Source of the DNA: Oscillospiraceae bacterium
GTDB lineage: Bacteria > Bacillota > Clostridia > Oscillospirales > CAG-272
Length of the DNA stretch: 38,148 nucleotides
Direction of reading: 5' to 3'
Assembly (NCBI GenBank): GCA_015063725.1
Contig: SVTP01000025.1
Span: forward strand, 1 to 38,148
Position 1 is the first letter of the stretch; each line of letters opens with the position of its first letter. The notes beneath the pieces were generated by a model. That model had not been told where the DNA came from. It searched no databases and saw only the letters and a program-made list of their open reading frames with translations. This document shows positions 1-7,345 of this stretch, in pieces. The translations under genes and the position numbers were made by a program.

Positions 1-1
1 T

Positions 2-56
2 CCAAATATGTTTTTTAGTTTTGACTGGCAGGTCTCTTCTATTATAACATATTTGG
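2..56. repeat. 11-bp perfect inverted repeat at the window edge
   Basis: Positions 2-12 (CCAAATATGTT) are the exact reverse complement of 46-56, separated by 33 bases. No U-run follows, so it is not an obvious terminator. It lies downstream of whatever gene precedes the window, and its role is unknown. Confidence 0.5.
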
Positions 57-87
57 AGGATTTCCTCTCACCGGTTAACCTCTTTTG

Positions 88-114
88 AACCCCGCCACTA
101 TGGCGGGGTTTTCG
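88..114 (+). terminator. Rho-independent terminator of an upstream gene outside the window
   Basis: A 9-bp GC-rich stem (88-96 with 102-110, AACCCCGCC / GGCGGGGTT) with a 5-base loop is followed by TTCGTTTT. It would end a plus-strand transcript entering from the left. The A-rich left flank is too short for a good terminator in the other direction. Confidence 0.65.
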
Positions 115-120
115 TTTTGC

Positions 121-320
121 AAAAAAGTGCGCCAACCGAAGCCGGCGCACCGAAAAACGCAAACTCCAATTGTTGCTACACAAAAACAAATTGATGGGAT
201 GCTCTCCTAACCAACTCGCGGAATTTGCGGTTTTGCAAATTTTGATGAGTTGGTGGGGATGGGGACAAAGCCCTCTACAAAAATAGAGAGCTATCCCGTA
301 AATATTTGTTTTTGTGTAGC
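121..320 (-). ncRNA. Structured small RNA, copy 1 of a two-copy family
   Basis: A transcript of about 200 nt is predicted from the promoter at 327-355 to the U-run at 126-121. The 5' end (320-304) pairs perfectly over 17 bp with 191-175. Inside that, 297-286 pairs with 206-196 (one bulge), then 254-247 with 217-210, then a hairpin 241-235 / 228-222. The hairpin carries the motif AAAACCGCAAAT (234-223). A single-stranded linker with GTTTGCGTTTTT (164-153) leads to the terminator hairpin 150-144 / 133-127. Copy 2 at 6116-6347 has the same layout, unrelated stem sequences and an almost identical tail. No reading frame with a ribosome binding site is evident. The class was not recognised. Confidence 0.72.
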
Positions 321-326
321 ATATTC

Positions 327-355
327 ATTATAGCACGTTTGGTAAAGTTTGTAAA
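327..355 (-). promoter_or_regulatory. Sigma-A promoter of the copy 1 small RNA
   Basis: On the minus strand, TTTACA (355-350), a 17-bp spacer and TATAAT (332-327). The predicted start, about 320, is exactly the first base of the outer RNA stem. Confidence 0.75.
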
Positions 356-437
356 CCCTTTTTTCAAATTTTTTAAAGGAGCGACAAAAAAACTCGCCGC
401 ACACATTTGTGTACGGCGAGAGGGATGTTATGGAGTA

Positions 438-2633
438 TCAGCGTTTTTTGCGCTTGTAAAGGAATACCATTGCGGGGATGAGCAAGCAGAGCGGCAGAAC
501 GAATGCCAACAGAACGACCAAAACGGTAACACCGTTTGTGCCAATGCTCAAGCTGTAGGTGGAGATCAGCGTTGAGGGAACGGTGATGCCTTGGTAGGTG
601 TTGCTTGTCATCCAATTTGCGGCATCCTCAATGAGGACAAAGTTTCCGCCCTTCGAAAGGGAGTATCCCAGGGCGGTTGCCGAATCGGGGGATGCGAGCC
701 ACAACAGTGTTCCGTCACCCTTTTGTGCAACGGCTGCGGTGACGTATTTCTCGCCGGTTTCTTCTCCTTCTTCGCCGTTATCGTAAATAACGATCAAAGA
801 TCCCGTTGTTTCTCCCGCATACAGGAGTGGCAACACCGTCACACCCTCGGGGGGCGTCTCGGCAATTTTGATGGCATGTGCCGTTATAACGGTAAACAGA
901 CCGTCAAAATTCTTGGTGATATCGTGGGCGGCGATGTGAGAATAGAAGTAATCGGAACGACTAATAGAACAGCTATAGTCCGTATCCGATTCGCACACGA
1001 TGTTCCTATCAGCCATCACGTCAAGCCCGAATTCACGTGTTACGCTATGCAAATTAGGCATATTGGCGTAGTAACAGGAGGTGATGAGAAAGACCTTTCC
1101 GCCTTTTGCAAGATAGCTCGAAAGCGCGGCGGCTTCTGCCTCGGTAAGATCGGTTTGCGGGGTGTGCAAAATGAGCAGGTCGCAGTCATCGCCAATATCG
1201 AGCGGCGAGGCGATATTTTCAAAATAGTAGCCGCCGGCTATCAGGTGAGCAGAAAGCGAGGCATCCATTGCATCCGCAGAGCCAAAGATCTTGGCGGTGG
1301 GGGCATCATCGGATGCGACGTAATGAATAGCGTTTGTCAATCTTGCGCAACCGTCAAAATACGCTACCGTTGTTTGCGCGTTGTAAAGCTGCGCGCCATA
1401 GGCAACGGCTTGCTCGCCGTACTCTCCATAGCTTTGCGTTTGCAGGTAATTGGCATACGCGCTCAAAAGATAAGCATATTGCAAGGCGGAGAAGGTCATC
1501 TGCAGGTCGGCGTTATAGTAATAATAAAGATCGTTTTGGTCAAGCAGCATGTGACGCTTATTCGATGCGACAATAAAGCTTTGGTCGCTCAAGCCCGTAG
1601 CACCGTAACGCTCCAAAACGGCGGTCTCTTTTGCCGTATTGACAATCTTGACCTCTAAATGAGGAGATAGCTCGGCAAGGTCATAAAGGAAATACTGCAT
1701 GTCGGTATCCGCGCTTTTTTTGCCACCGTCCACAAGATAATAAATGGTTACGTTATCCGAAAGCGTTTTGAGGTAGTCCTTGGTCGCGGCAACGATCGAA
1801 AAGGTCTCGGACTTGTTGACCGCAGGGTTGAGAAGTCGCTCAGGAACAAGAGAGGCACCCATGCTTACAAGGAGAGCCAACACAAGCAGGACGGATGCCA
1901 GAACGGTAGCGGTGCGGCGGCGCTTGGGGAGTGTGAAGTCACCGCGTCTGCGCTTGCACAAAAGTGTGCCGACCGTCAAAAGGAGCGCAATTCCAAAAAG
2001 GAGCGAGCAGAGGTCGGCAATGGGAAAACGTCCATACGTAAAGGCATAAAAGAGCCCGATGGGGTTGATTGCCGTCAGGAGTGCAAGGGGCGTCTCCCCC
2101 AAAGGCAACAGACTGATCAGGAAATGAAAAAGATAGAATGCCACCGACGGGATATAGGCGCATACTGCACCCACACGCACGTTTTTGATAGCAGCAAGAA
2201 TGGCTTGCACCGCCAAGAGAAGCAGGGATATGAGCAGAACGCAGCCAAAAATCGAGGTGTAAACACTGCCCACGGGAATGTTGCCAAAGGCGGAGAGCAG
2301 AGCGGGCAGGAGCGCCAGCTCCAACAAAGGGATCACGCATACGGTCAGGGCTGCCAAAAAGCGACCGACGGTAATGGCGAGGGGGGAGATGCCTGTTGCA
2401 AAATAGCAATCCTCAAAATGGGTGTGTTTTTGTCTGCGGTCGGCAAAAATTTGAAAGAGGGGGAGTACGATCAAAAAGACCGGTGTCAGATATACGGGGA
2501 TGAATTGCAATCCGCCCATGGGGGCAAGGATTGCTGTGCAAACGCCCACAGCTGCCAAAAGGATCGCTAATAGGATGTAGGTCAACCGAGTGCGAAAATA
2601 GAGCTTTAATTCCTTACGGTAAACAGAAAACAT
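438..2633 (-). CDS. ABC-2 permease fused to a GldG-like domain
   Basis: A 731-residue membrane subunit of an ABC-2 type exporter. The first ~230 residues hold about six hydrophobic segments typical of the GldF/ABC-2 permease. A seventh follows near residue 245. Then comes a ~440-residue extracytoplasmic region resembling the GldG/ABC auxiliary domain (e.g. DLLILHTPQTDL and a GGKVFLITS strand). A final membrane helix near 700-725 ends in a basic tail. This mirrors GldF and GldG joined in one chain. The ATG overlaps the stop of the ATPase gene (TGATG), so the two are translationally coupled. The substrate cannot be read from the sequence. Gliding motility is not implied, since GldFG homologues are common in non-gliding bacteria. 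Confidence 0.8.
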   Translation of the reverse strand: MFSVYRKELKLYFRTRLTYILLAILLAAVGVCTAILAPMGGLQFIPVYLTPVFLIVLPLFQIFADRRQKHTHFEDCYFATGISPLAITVGRFLAALTVCVIPLLELALLPALLSAFGNIPVGSVYTSIFGCVLLISLLLLAVQAILAAIKNVRVGAVCAYIPSVAFYLFHFLISLLPLGETPLALLTAINPIGLFYAFTYGRFPIADLCSLLFGIALLLTVGTLLCKRRRGDFTLPKRRRTATVLASVLLVLALLVSMGASLVPERLLNPAVNKSETFSIVAATKDYLKTLSDNVTIYYLVDGGKKSADTDMQYFLYDLAELSPHLEVKIVNTAKETAVLERYGATGLSDQSFIVASNKRHMLLDQNDLYYYYNADLQMTFSALQYAYLLSAYANYLQTQSYGEYGEQAVAYGAQLYNAQTTVAYFDGCARLTNAIHYVASDDAPTAKIFGSADAMDASLSAHLIAGGYYFENIASPLDIGDDCDLLILHTPQTDLTEAEAAALSSYLAKGGKVFLITSCYYANMPNLHSVTREFGLDVMADRNIVCESDTDYSCSISRSDYFYSHIAAHDITKNFDGLFTVITAHAIKIAETPPEGVTVLPLLYAGETTGSLIVIYDNGEEGEETGEKYVTAAVAQKGDGTLLWLASPDSATALGYSLSKGGNFVLIEDAANWMTSNTYQGITVPSTLISTYSLSIGTNGVTVLVVLLAFVLPLCLLIPAMVFLYKRKKR

Positions 2634-3433
2634 CAGTTTTTGCCCTCCTTTTCGTCACCTTCCAGCACCTCATAGTCACCGCTTTTCTCGGTCAGCATAC
2701 TCCAACGGGTGCGTTTGCGCGGTTTGGCTGCTTTGGGGGCAGAAGCATCGGGCGCGGTGACGGAATACTCCGCCAAAAGCTCCTCGGCTGTAGCAGGGGC
2801 AATGGCTTCCAGGGCTCCGTCCTGCAGAACGATGATCTCGTCGCACATCTCGCACAAGTCCCCGAGGGATGGCGTGCAGAGAAAGATCGTGTACGTGTCG
2901 CTAAAATACTTGATCAAGTCGCGCATCTTTTGCGCATCCTTGGGGATAAGCCCCGAGAGGGGAGAGGAGAGTATCAAAATTTCGGGATTACCCAAAAGGG
3001 TCTGCAAAAGGCAAAGAATGCGTCCCTCACCATGCGAAAGATTGGCTATCAAACGGTCTTTTTTGTCGGCAAGGTCGGCAAGCTCCAGCAGCTCATGCGC
3101 GCGGCGGAGCGTTTTGTCATAGGAGAGCGCACGCAGGTCGGCAACAGACATCAAATATTCAATTGGAGTTAATTCGCCGTCGGGGAGTAGGTCGGGTGGG
3201 AGATAGCCAATGCCGCGACGTGCCTGACGGGCTTCGCGATGCAGGTCAAAGCCGCCTGCCAAAATCACACCGTCCGTGGGGGTGCGCGCGCCCGACATCA
3301 GGGAGCAAAGAGCAACGGCATCTGCATAGTGCGACGAAAAAACGCCATACGTCTTGCCGTTTGGCAAACGAAAGCTGACGTCCTTTACCGCACCTGCACC
3401 GCAAGCGCCCCAAACCGATTTCAATTCTAACAA
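2633..3433 (-). CDS. Degenerate ABC transporter ATP-binding subunit (GldA-like)
   Basis: A 266-residue ABC ATPase-fold protein, partner of the permease it overlaps. The fold is recognisable (opening LELKSVWG, TDGVILAGGFDL, IGYLPPD Q-loop area, GNPEILIL, IIVLQDG), but the catalytic motifs are gone. The P-loop place (about residues 31-42) reads VFSSHYADAV with no GK[ST]. The signature is LSHGE (132-136). Walker B is ILILSS where DE is expected (152-157). The H-loop is CTP instead of TH (186-188). A basic then acidic C-terminal tail follows. I chose TTG 3433 because GGAGGG lies 7 bases upstream; an earlier TTG at 3448 has no ribosome binding site. Either it is a pseudo-ATPase that still regulates the permease, or it is a decaying gene; the open frame favours the first. 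Confidence 0.75.
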   Translation of the reverse strand: MLELKSVWGACGAGAVKDVSFRLPNGKTYGVFSSHYADAVALCSLMSGARTPTDGVILAGGFDLHREARQARRGIGYLPPDLLPDGELTPIEYLMSVADLRALSYDKTLRRAHELLELADLADKKDRLIANLSHGEGRILCLLQTLLGNPEILILSSPLSGLIPKDAQKMRDLIKYFSDTYTIFLCTPSLGDLCEMCDEIIVLQDGALEAIAPATAEELLAEYSVTAPDASAPKAAKPRKRTRWSMLTEKSGDYEVLEGDEKEGKN

Positions 3434-3574
3434 AGTCACGCCCTCCAATCAAAGAGTTCTTTACCCTATATATTACACCAATTTTGTGTCTTGCATTTGA
3501 CTGCATTATGACTTTTTTATGACCTGATGAAAAAAGCTCCTTTGTCAAAAACGCTTCTTTTTTGTCAAAAAGAC

Positions 3575-3603
3575 TTTACAAAGGAAAAAAAGAGTGATAT
3601 AAT
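3575..3603 (+). promoter_or_regulatory. Sigma-A promoter of the YD-repeat lipoprotein gene
   Basis: TTTACA (3575-3580), 17 bp, TATAAT (3598-3603), with a start expected near 3610. AAAGGAG sits just before the ATG at 3645. Confidence 0.75.
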
Positions 3604-3644
3604 GAGCCTATACATCATTTTTTGACATTAAAGGAGAAAAACGT

Positions 3645-4637
3645 ATGAAAAAGACAATGAAGCGTATGTTGGTGCTCTTTTTTGCGTTGTTGATCTGTGT
3701 GCTCTTCGCTTCGTGCGATAATAAAAAGCAGGAGGGAGAACAAGATGCCACCGGATCGAGTAATAACGACATTCAAACGACAGATGAAACCTCGGGGGAG
3801 CCGGATGAAAATGTAGAGCAGTCCAAAGGCACCCGCTTTTTGCCTGTTAACGTGAGTTGCAGACAATGGTACGGAGACAATGCTGAAGACAGTTTTTATA
3901 CGAATATTGCTATTTTTTATGACGAATCAAACCGCCTCAAACAGAAAGAACTTTTATTTTTCGATGACGAAATAAATATTAGTGGCACAAAGGATTATAT
4001 TTATGACGAAAAAGGGAATTTAATTGAAGAAAGTTACGTCGATTCTGAGGGTGGGAGCTACACCAATGAATATATTTACGACACAAATGGAAATATAATT
4101 AAAATAGTTTATGCCAGCCCTGTAGAAGAAACTATTACTGAGTACACCTATGATGATAGGGGAAATGTAATCAAAGAAGTTTTTACGGATTCTAATGGGG
4201 CAACCTGCAGTCGCGAATATACTTATGATATGGAAGGAAATGTAACACAAGAGATTTATGAAGATTTTACTGCCCTTTCTCCTGTGTTAGGTGTATGGAG
4301 TTATATTTACGATGAAACGGGTAATATGACGAAAAGGATTTGGGCAGATCTTGACGGAAATGTTATTAAGAGCTATCATTATTCCTACGATACAGATGGT
4401 CACTTAGTCAAATATATTTGCGAGACATCCGATGGCGTTGTTGAGGAAATGGCGGATTATGGCTATGGCACAAGCGGTACTTTATCAGGGGCCTTTTTTA
4501 CTTTTTCTAACGGTTGTAGAGAACGAATAAAAATAAAATTTGAGCTCTTTGAATTGCTGTACGAAATGACTGACGAGGAATATCAGAATTTTATTATGGA
4601 TTTAATCAACGCTTGCCGTCCCTCCACATGGGAATAA
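3645..4637 (+). CDS. Lipoprotein with RHS/YD-type repeats
   Basis: A 330-residue exported lipoprotein. A basic N-terminus and hydrophobic stretch end in FASC, making Cys24 the lipidation site, followed by an acidic, Ser/Thr-rich linker. From about residue 100 to 270 there are five or six degenerate units of the type YDxxGNxxxExxxDSxGxxxxxxYxY, as in the YD repeats of RHS proteins. RHS repeats normally build a large shell around a toxin; here there are few and no toxin domain, so this is a small extracellular beta-repeat protein of unknown function. The gene is clearly more AT-rich than its neighbours, suggesting transfer. It is monocistronic, with its own promoter and a strong terminator. Confidence 0.72.
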   Translation: MKKTMKRMLVLFFALLICVLFASCDNKKQEGEQDATGSSNNDIQTTDETSGEPDENVEQSKGTRFLPVNVSCRQWYGDNAEDSFYTNIAIFYDESNRLKQKELLFFDDEINISGTKDYIYDEKGNLIEESYVDSEGGSYTNEYIYDTNGNIIKIVYASPVEETITEYTYDDRGNVIKEVFTDSNGATCSREYTYDMEGNVTQEIYEDFTALSPVLGVWSYIYDETGNMTKRIWADLDGNVIKSYHYSYDTDGHLVKYICETSDGVVEEMADYGYGTSGTLSGAFFTFSNGCRERIKIKFELFELLYEMTDEEYQNFIMDLINACRPSTWE

Positions 4638-4640
4638 GAA

Positions 4641-4669
4641 AAGCGAGCCGCAACTGCGGCTCGCTTTTT
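4641..4669 (+). terminator. Rho-independent terminator after the YD-repeat lipoprotein
   Basis: Stem AAGCGAGCCGCA (4641-4652) with TGCGGCTCGCTT (4655-4666) then a T-run. A near copy follows the unrelated gene ending at 8221. Confidence 0.85.
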
Positions 4670-4673
4670 CTAT

Positions 4674-4748
4674 CTCTCCCCAAACGCGCGCAAGCGCGCA
4701 CGCCCCCGATGGCACGGAATAACCGTTGCCGTCGGGGGCGTGTGTTTT
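4674..4748. repeat. GC-rich palindromic repeat, copy A
   Basis: It contains the short palindrome GCGCGCAAGCGCGC (within 4685-4702). Next comes a long hairpin: CACGCCCCCGATGGCACGG (from 4699) against CCGTTGCCGTCGGGGGCGTG (to about 4742). A second copy with the same order and a different loop lies at 8278-8352. It may also end the minus-strand gene stopping at 4759, but no good U-run follows. Confidence 0.75.
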
Positions 4749-4758
4749 TTATTTGCGC

Positions 4759-5934
4759 TTAAATCACCGCCAGCAAGCGGTCGGTTGCCGCCGCGGCGTA
4801 TTCTTCTAATTTGCCGATGTCGCGCAGATAGAACAAAATCGTATAACGGTCGCGCATAACGAGCGCGCGATGGATGCCGCTGATGATCTCCTCGCGGTTG
4901 GTGACCGTTGGCGGAACCTTCATTTTGATGCAAAATTCCTCTACGGCATCAAAATAGGGAATATAGCGCCCGATCAATTCCTTGAGGTGCGCGTCGTCGG
5001 TTTCTTCCAGGAGCATCTTATACACGATCGCAATCAGACGCGTGGCTTCGCAGACCTCCAAGCCGTGCAGATGTGGGGGACGTCCGTTCTCAACGTCGAA
5101 CAATTCCCATGCGTGTGCCACAATGTGCTCAGATCCCGAAGCAGGTCGGGAGTTGCCCGTATACGCCATGCCAAGACCTGTTACAAGAAAGCCCTCCATC
5201 ACGTTTTTTACGCATACGGGGTCGCGATTTGCAAGCAGATAGCCGTTTTCCAAGCACTTGTTGGTGGCATCGAGGACGTCGGCGGCAATCTTTTGGCAAA
5301 AATATTCGCCGCTGTAATCGCGCGCAAGCTCCCAATCAAGCAGCCCCGTGTATTTGCCAAACATGTCGCCAATGCCAGCCAGCATCATTTCCCAAGGGGC
5401 ATCTTTGAGGACGTCGAGGTCACCAATGATGTATTTTGGGGTGGTCGCCTGAACGGTCGTTTTGGTCCCGTCGTGCAAAAAGGGAGAGCCCGCCGAGGCG
5501 TAGCCGTCCATCGAGGGGGCGGTCCCTACCACCGCGTAGGGCAAATTGAGGCGGAAAGAAGCAAGACGGCAGGAGTCATTGATGGTTCCCGAGCCGACCG
5601 CCAAAATGAGATCGGGCAACAGGGAATACGCAAAAATGTTGGGTTTTGCCGCAATGTCCTGCGCGTTGAGGATGATCTCGCCGAGCGTGGTAGCATCGGG
5701 GAGAACAACGTCGCGGTCGATGACGTGAGCGGTATAGAGCATACCGTTCTCTCTTAAAATCTGTTCCACGCGAGCACCTGCCGCACGATAGGTGTTTTTG
5801 TCGGCAACCAGATAAACGCGGTGATAATCCTTGAGAATTTGCGGAATGTGCGCAATCGCACCTGCACAAATGTCATAACCCTCCAAGGGCGCACGATGCT
5901 TCTTTTGCGCACACGTGCAAGCAAATTCGATCAT
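4759..5934 (-). CDS. egsA: sn-glycerol-1-phosphate dehydrogenase (AraM/EgsA type)
   Basis: A 391-residue member of the iron-alcohol-dehydrogenase/glycerol dehydrogenase fold that reduces dihydroxyacetone phosphate to sn-glycerol-1-phosphate with NAD(P)H. Visible signatures are the nucleotide-binding GSGTINDSCRLAS, the GTAPSMDGYAS segment typical of G1P dehydrogenases, and SGSEHIVAH plus PPHLHGLEV, which supply metal-binding histidines. Length fits the bacterial AraM group. ATG 5934 is chosen because AAAGGGGA precedes it and the upstream extension contains the promoter. It is monocistronic. A heptaprenylglyceryl phosphate synthase (PcrB), the expected partner, is not in the window. Confidence 0.85.
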   Translation of the reverse strand: MIEFACTCAQKKHRAPLEGYDICAGAIAHIPQILKDYHRVYLVADKNTYRAAGARVEQILRENGMLYTAHVIDRDVVLPDATTLGEIILNAQDIAAKPNIFAYSLLPDLILAVGSGTINDSCRLASFRLNLPYAVVGTAPSMDGYASAGSPFLHDGTKTTVQATTPKYIIGDLDVLKDAPWEMMLAGIGDMFGKYTGLLDWELARDYSGEYFCQKIAADVLDATNKCLENGYLLANRDPVCVKNVMEGFLVTGLGMAYTGNSRPASGSEHIVAHAWELFDVENGRPPHLHGLEVCEATRLIAIVYKMLLEETDDAHLKELIGRYIPYFDAVEEFCIKMKVPPTVTNREEIISGIHRALVMRDRYTILFYLRDIGKLEEYAAAATDRLLAVI

Positions 5935-5982
5935 AATAAGTCCCCTTTCTTGAATTTTGATAGGGTATTGGATACTGCTTGC

Positions 5983-6011
5983 ATTATACATTAAATTTTT
6001 AAAAAAGTCAA
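5983..6011 (-). promoter_or_regulatory. Sigma-A promoter of the G1P dehydrogenase gene
   Basis: On the minus strand, TTGACT (6011-6006), 17 bp, TATAAT (5988-5983), leaving a leader of about 45 bases. Confidence 0.75.
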
Positions 6012-6027
6012 GAGTCTTTCCAAAAAT

Positions 6028-6046
6028 CCGCGCGCAAGCGCGCACG
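6028..6046. repeat. 19-bp GC palindrome, left copy flanking the AT-rich island
   Basis: CCGCGCGCAAGCGCGCACG is identical to 8289-8307 and nearly identical to 4685-4702. It can form a 5-bp hairpin with a CAAG loop. Here it stands alone, without the adjoining long hairpin. Confidence 0.7.
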
Positions 6047-6080
6047 AGGGGACGGAGGAGGGGATTTTTGCAAAAAGGGC

Positions 6081-6109
6081 TTTACAAACAAAGAAAGTTG
6101 TGATATAAT
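6081..6109 (+). promoter_or_regulatory. Sigma-A promoter of the copy 2 small RNA
   Basis: TTTACA (6081-6086), 17 bp, TATAAT (6104-6109). The predicted start, about 6116, immediately precedes the outer stem of the RNA. Confidence 0.75.
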
Positions 6110-6115
6110 GACTAT

Positions 6116-6347
6116 GCCAAACAAATTTCATAAAAGCTGTCATAGGGATATTTATCTCTTTTTATAGGGGATACTATACCTTTTTTCGGCGTATACTAAA
6201 TCAGTGCTATGGATTTTGGTAAAACCGCAAATCCCTTCAGTGCTGATTTGATACGTCGAAATATCCGTATGATTTGCTTGAAATTTGTTTGGCGACAATT
6301 GGGGTTTGCGTTTTTCGGTGCGCTGACTTCGGTTGGCGCACTTTTTG
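6116..6347 (+). ncRNA. Structured small RNA, copy 2 of a two-copy family
   Basis: About 232 nt from the consensus promoter to a terminator. The outer stem 6117-6130 / 6279-6292 is 14 perfect bp. Stem two, 6140-6153 / 6259-6272, has 13 of 14 paired. There is a side hairpin 6163-6167 / 6174-6178. Stem three is 6190-6194 / 6251-6255 plus 6198-6208 / 6239-6249 (11 bp, two G-U). The inner hairpin 6211-6216 / 6229-6234 holds AAAACCGCAAAT (6221-6232). The linker carries GTTTGCGTTTTT (6304-6315), followed by the terminator 6318-6323 / 6336-6341 with five T. The tail matches copy 1 almost base for base. It may act in trans, or as a leader/attenuator for the gene at 6429, though copy 1 has no such gene in view. 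Confidence 0.75.
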
Positions 6348-6428
6348 TTTTTCGGGGGTATTTGCCTATGCAAAATTGAAGTTTTATCATCTATCTTATA
6401 CATGTATCAAATTAAGGAGAAATGAAAA

Positions 6429-7307
6429 ATGGGTGAACAAGTAAAAGAATTTGAAACAATAAACACTGAACTAAATCACGAAAGCGCAGGCCGAAAAGGT
6501 ATTTATAAAAAAAACAAACTTATTCTTATAATTAGCGCAACATTGATAGCAATAATCTTATTTGTGGTACTTCTTATTGCAGTTATTATCCCCACTTCTA
6601 AAGCAAACGCTTATATAGAAAAATTGGATACTTGGGTCTCGCTTATGAATTTCGAAGGTGTTTCCAAAGAAGAGAGAGAAAGTACTGCGTTTAAAAATAA
6701 GATTAAAGATTTACACGAGGAACTTGGATTCTCTTTTAGTAACCGAGTAGAAAAAATTCCTATGGACGCACTTAGGAAATACATTTTAACTAATGATGTC
6801 GATAGATTATTAACAGCAACAATGAATGCCAACAACTACGATTATCATAATGCCTTATGGGTTGTGTATGAAACTGTTTACGAATTGTATCCCGAAAAAT
6901 TCACAAAAGTAATTTTAGACGAGAATGCTACCTCGGGATATTATATTGATAATCCAACAGAAAACCCCGGCGAAACGCGAGAAGTCGAGAGCGAGCGCAA
7001 AGGATACACGGATTTATATAAGATAACTCATTACGGTGACTTTGCCGTACTAGAAGAAACAAGATGGGGATATAATGACGGCAAATTAGGTTGGGAGAAC
7101 GGAGTCTTCTATGATGAACCAGGTTATTGGTTCCAACGCACCTATATAGATGTTTATTATAAAGGAAAGCATTTTTGGACGATATATGACTCATTATCAG
7201 AGGTGCAAGGTGTTATGTTTTATGAAACCGACACCCATTTTTGCAAGCTTTACTATCGCGAAGGACATCTGACAAATGGTGGTTACTCTAAAAAAGATAC
7301 CAATTAA
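6429..7307 (+). CDS. Single-pass membrane protein of unknown function
   Basis: A 292-residue protein I do not recognise. A polar cytoplasmic N-terminus (~28 residues) and basic RKGIYKKNK precede one membrane helix (about 30-53), then a ~240-residue outer domain. The first part is charged and probably helical; the second is rich in Tyr/Trp and looks like beta strands. AAGGAGA lies well placed before the ATG. The gene is strikingly AT-rich with A/T-ending codons, unlike the surrounding housekeeping genes, and is followed 38 bases later by another membrane protein gene, probably co-transcribed. It directly follows the copy 2 small RNA. Confidence 0.65.
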   Translation: MGEQVKEFETINTELNHESAGRKGIYKKNKLILIISATLIAIILFVVLLIAVIIPTSKANAYIEKLDTWVSLMNFEGVSKEERESTAFKNKIKDLHEELGFSFSNRVEKIPMDALRKYILTNDVDRLLTATMNANNYDYHNALWVVYETVYELYPEKFTKVILDENATSGYYIDNPTENPGETREVESERKGYTDLYKITHYGDFAVLEETRWGYNDGKLGWENGVFYDEPGYWFQRTYIDVYYKGKHFWTIYDSLSEVQGVMFYETDTHFCKLYYREGHLTNGGYSKKDTN

Positions 7308-7345
7308 TAACAAAACGAATTATCAATTATTTAGGGAGAAGGAAA

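Noticed and set aside
121-320. Copy 1 as a transposon-like MITE because of its long terminal inverted repeat
   Set aside because: The outer stems of the two copies have unrelated sequences, unlike MITE ends, while the terminator tail is conserved; a promoter is positioned at the stem start.
3433-3540. Promoter for the degenerate ABC operon
   Set aside because: Possible minus-strand -10 sequences (TAATAT, CATAAT) lack a convincing -35 element at 16-18 bp, unlike the other promoters here.
6116-6347. T-box, glycine, cobalamin, TPP, SAM, c-di-GMP or ZTP riboswitch
   Set aside because: None of the consensus core motifs of these classes as I know them is present.
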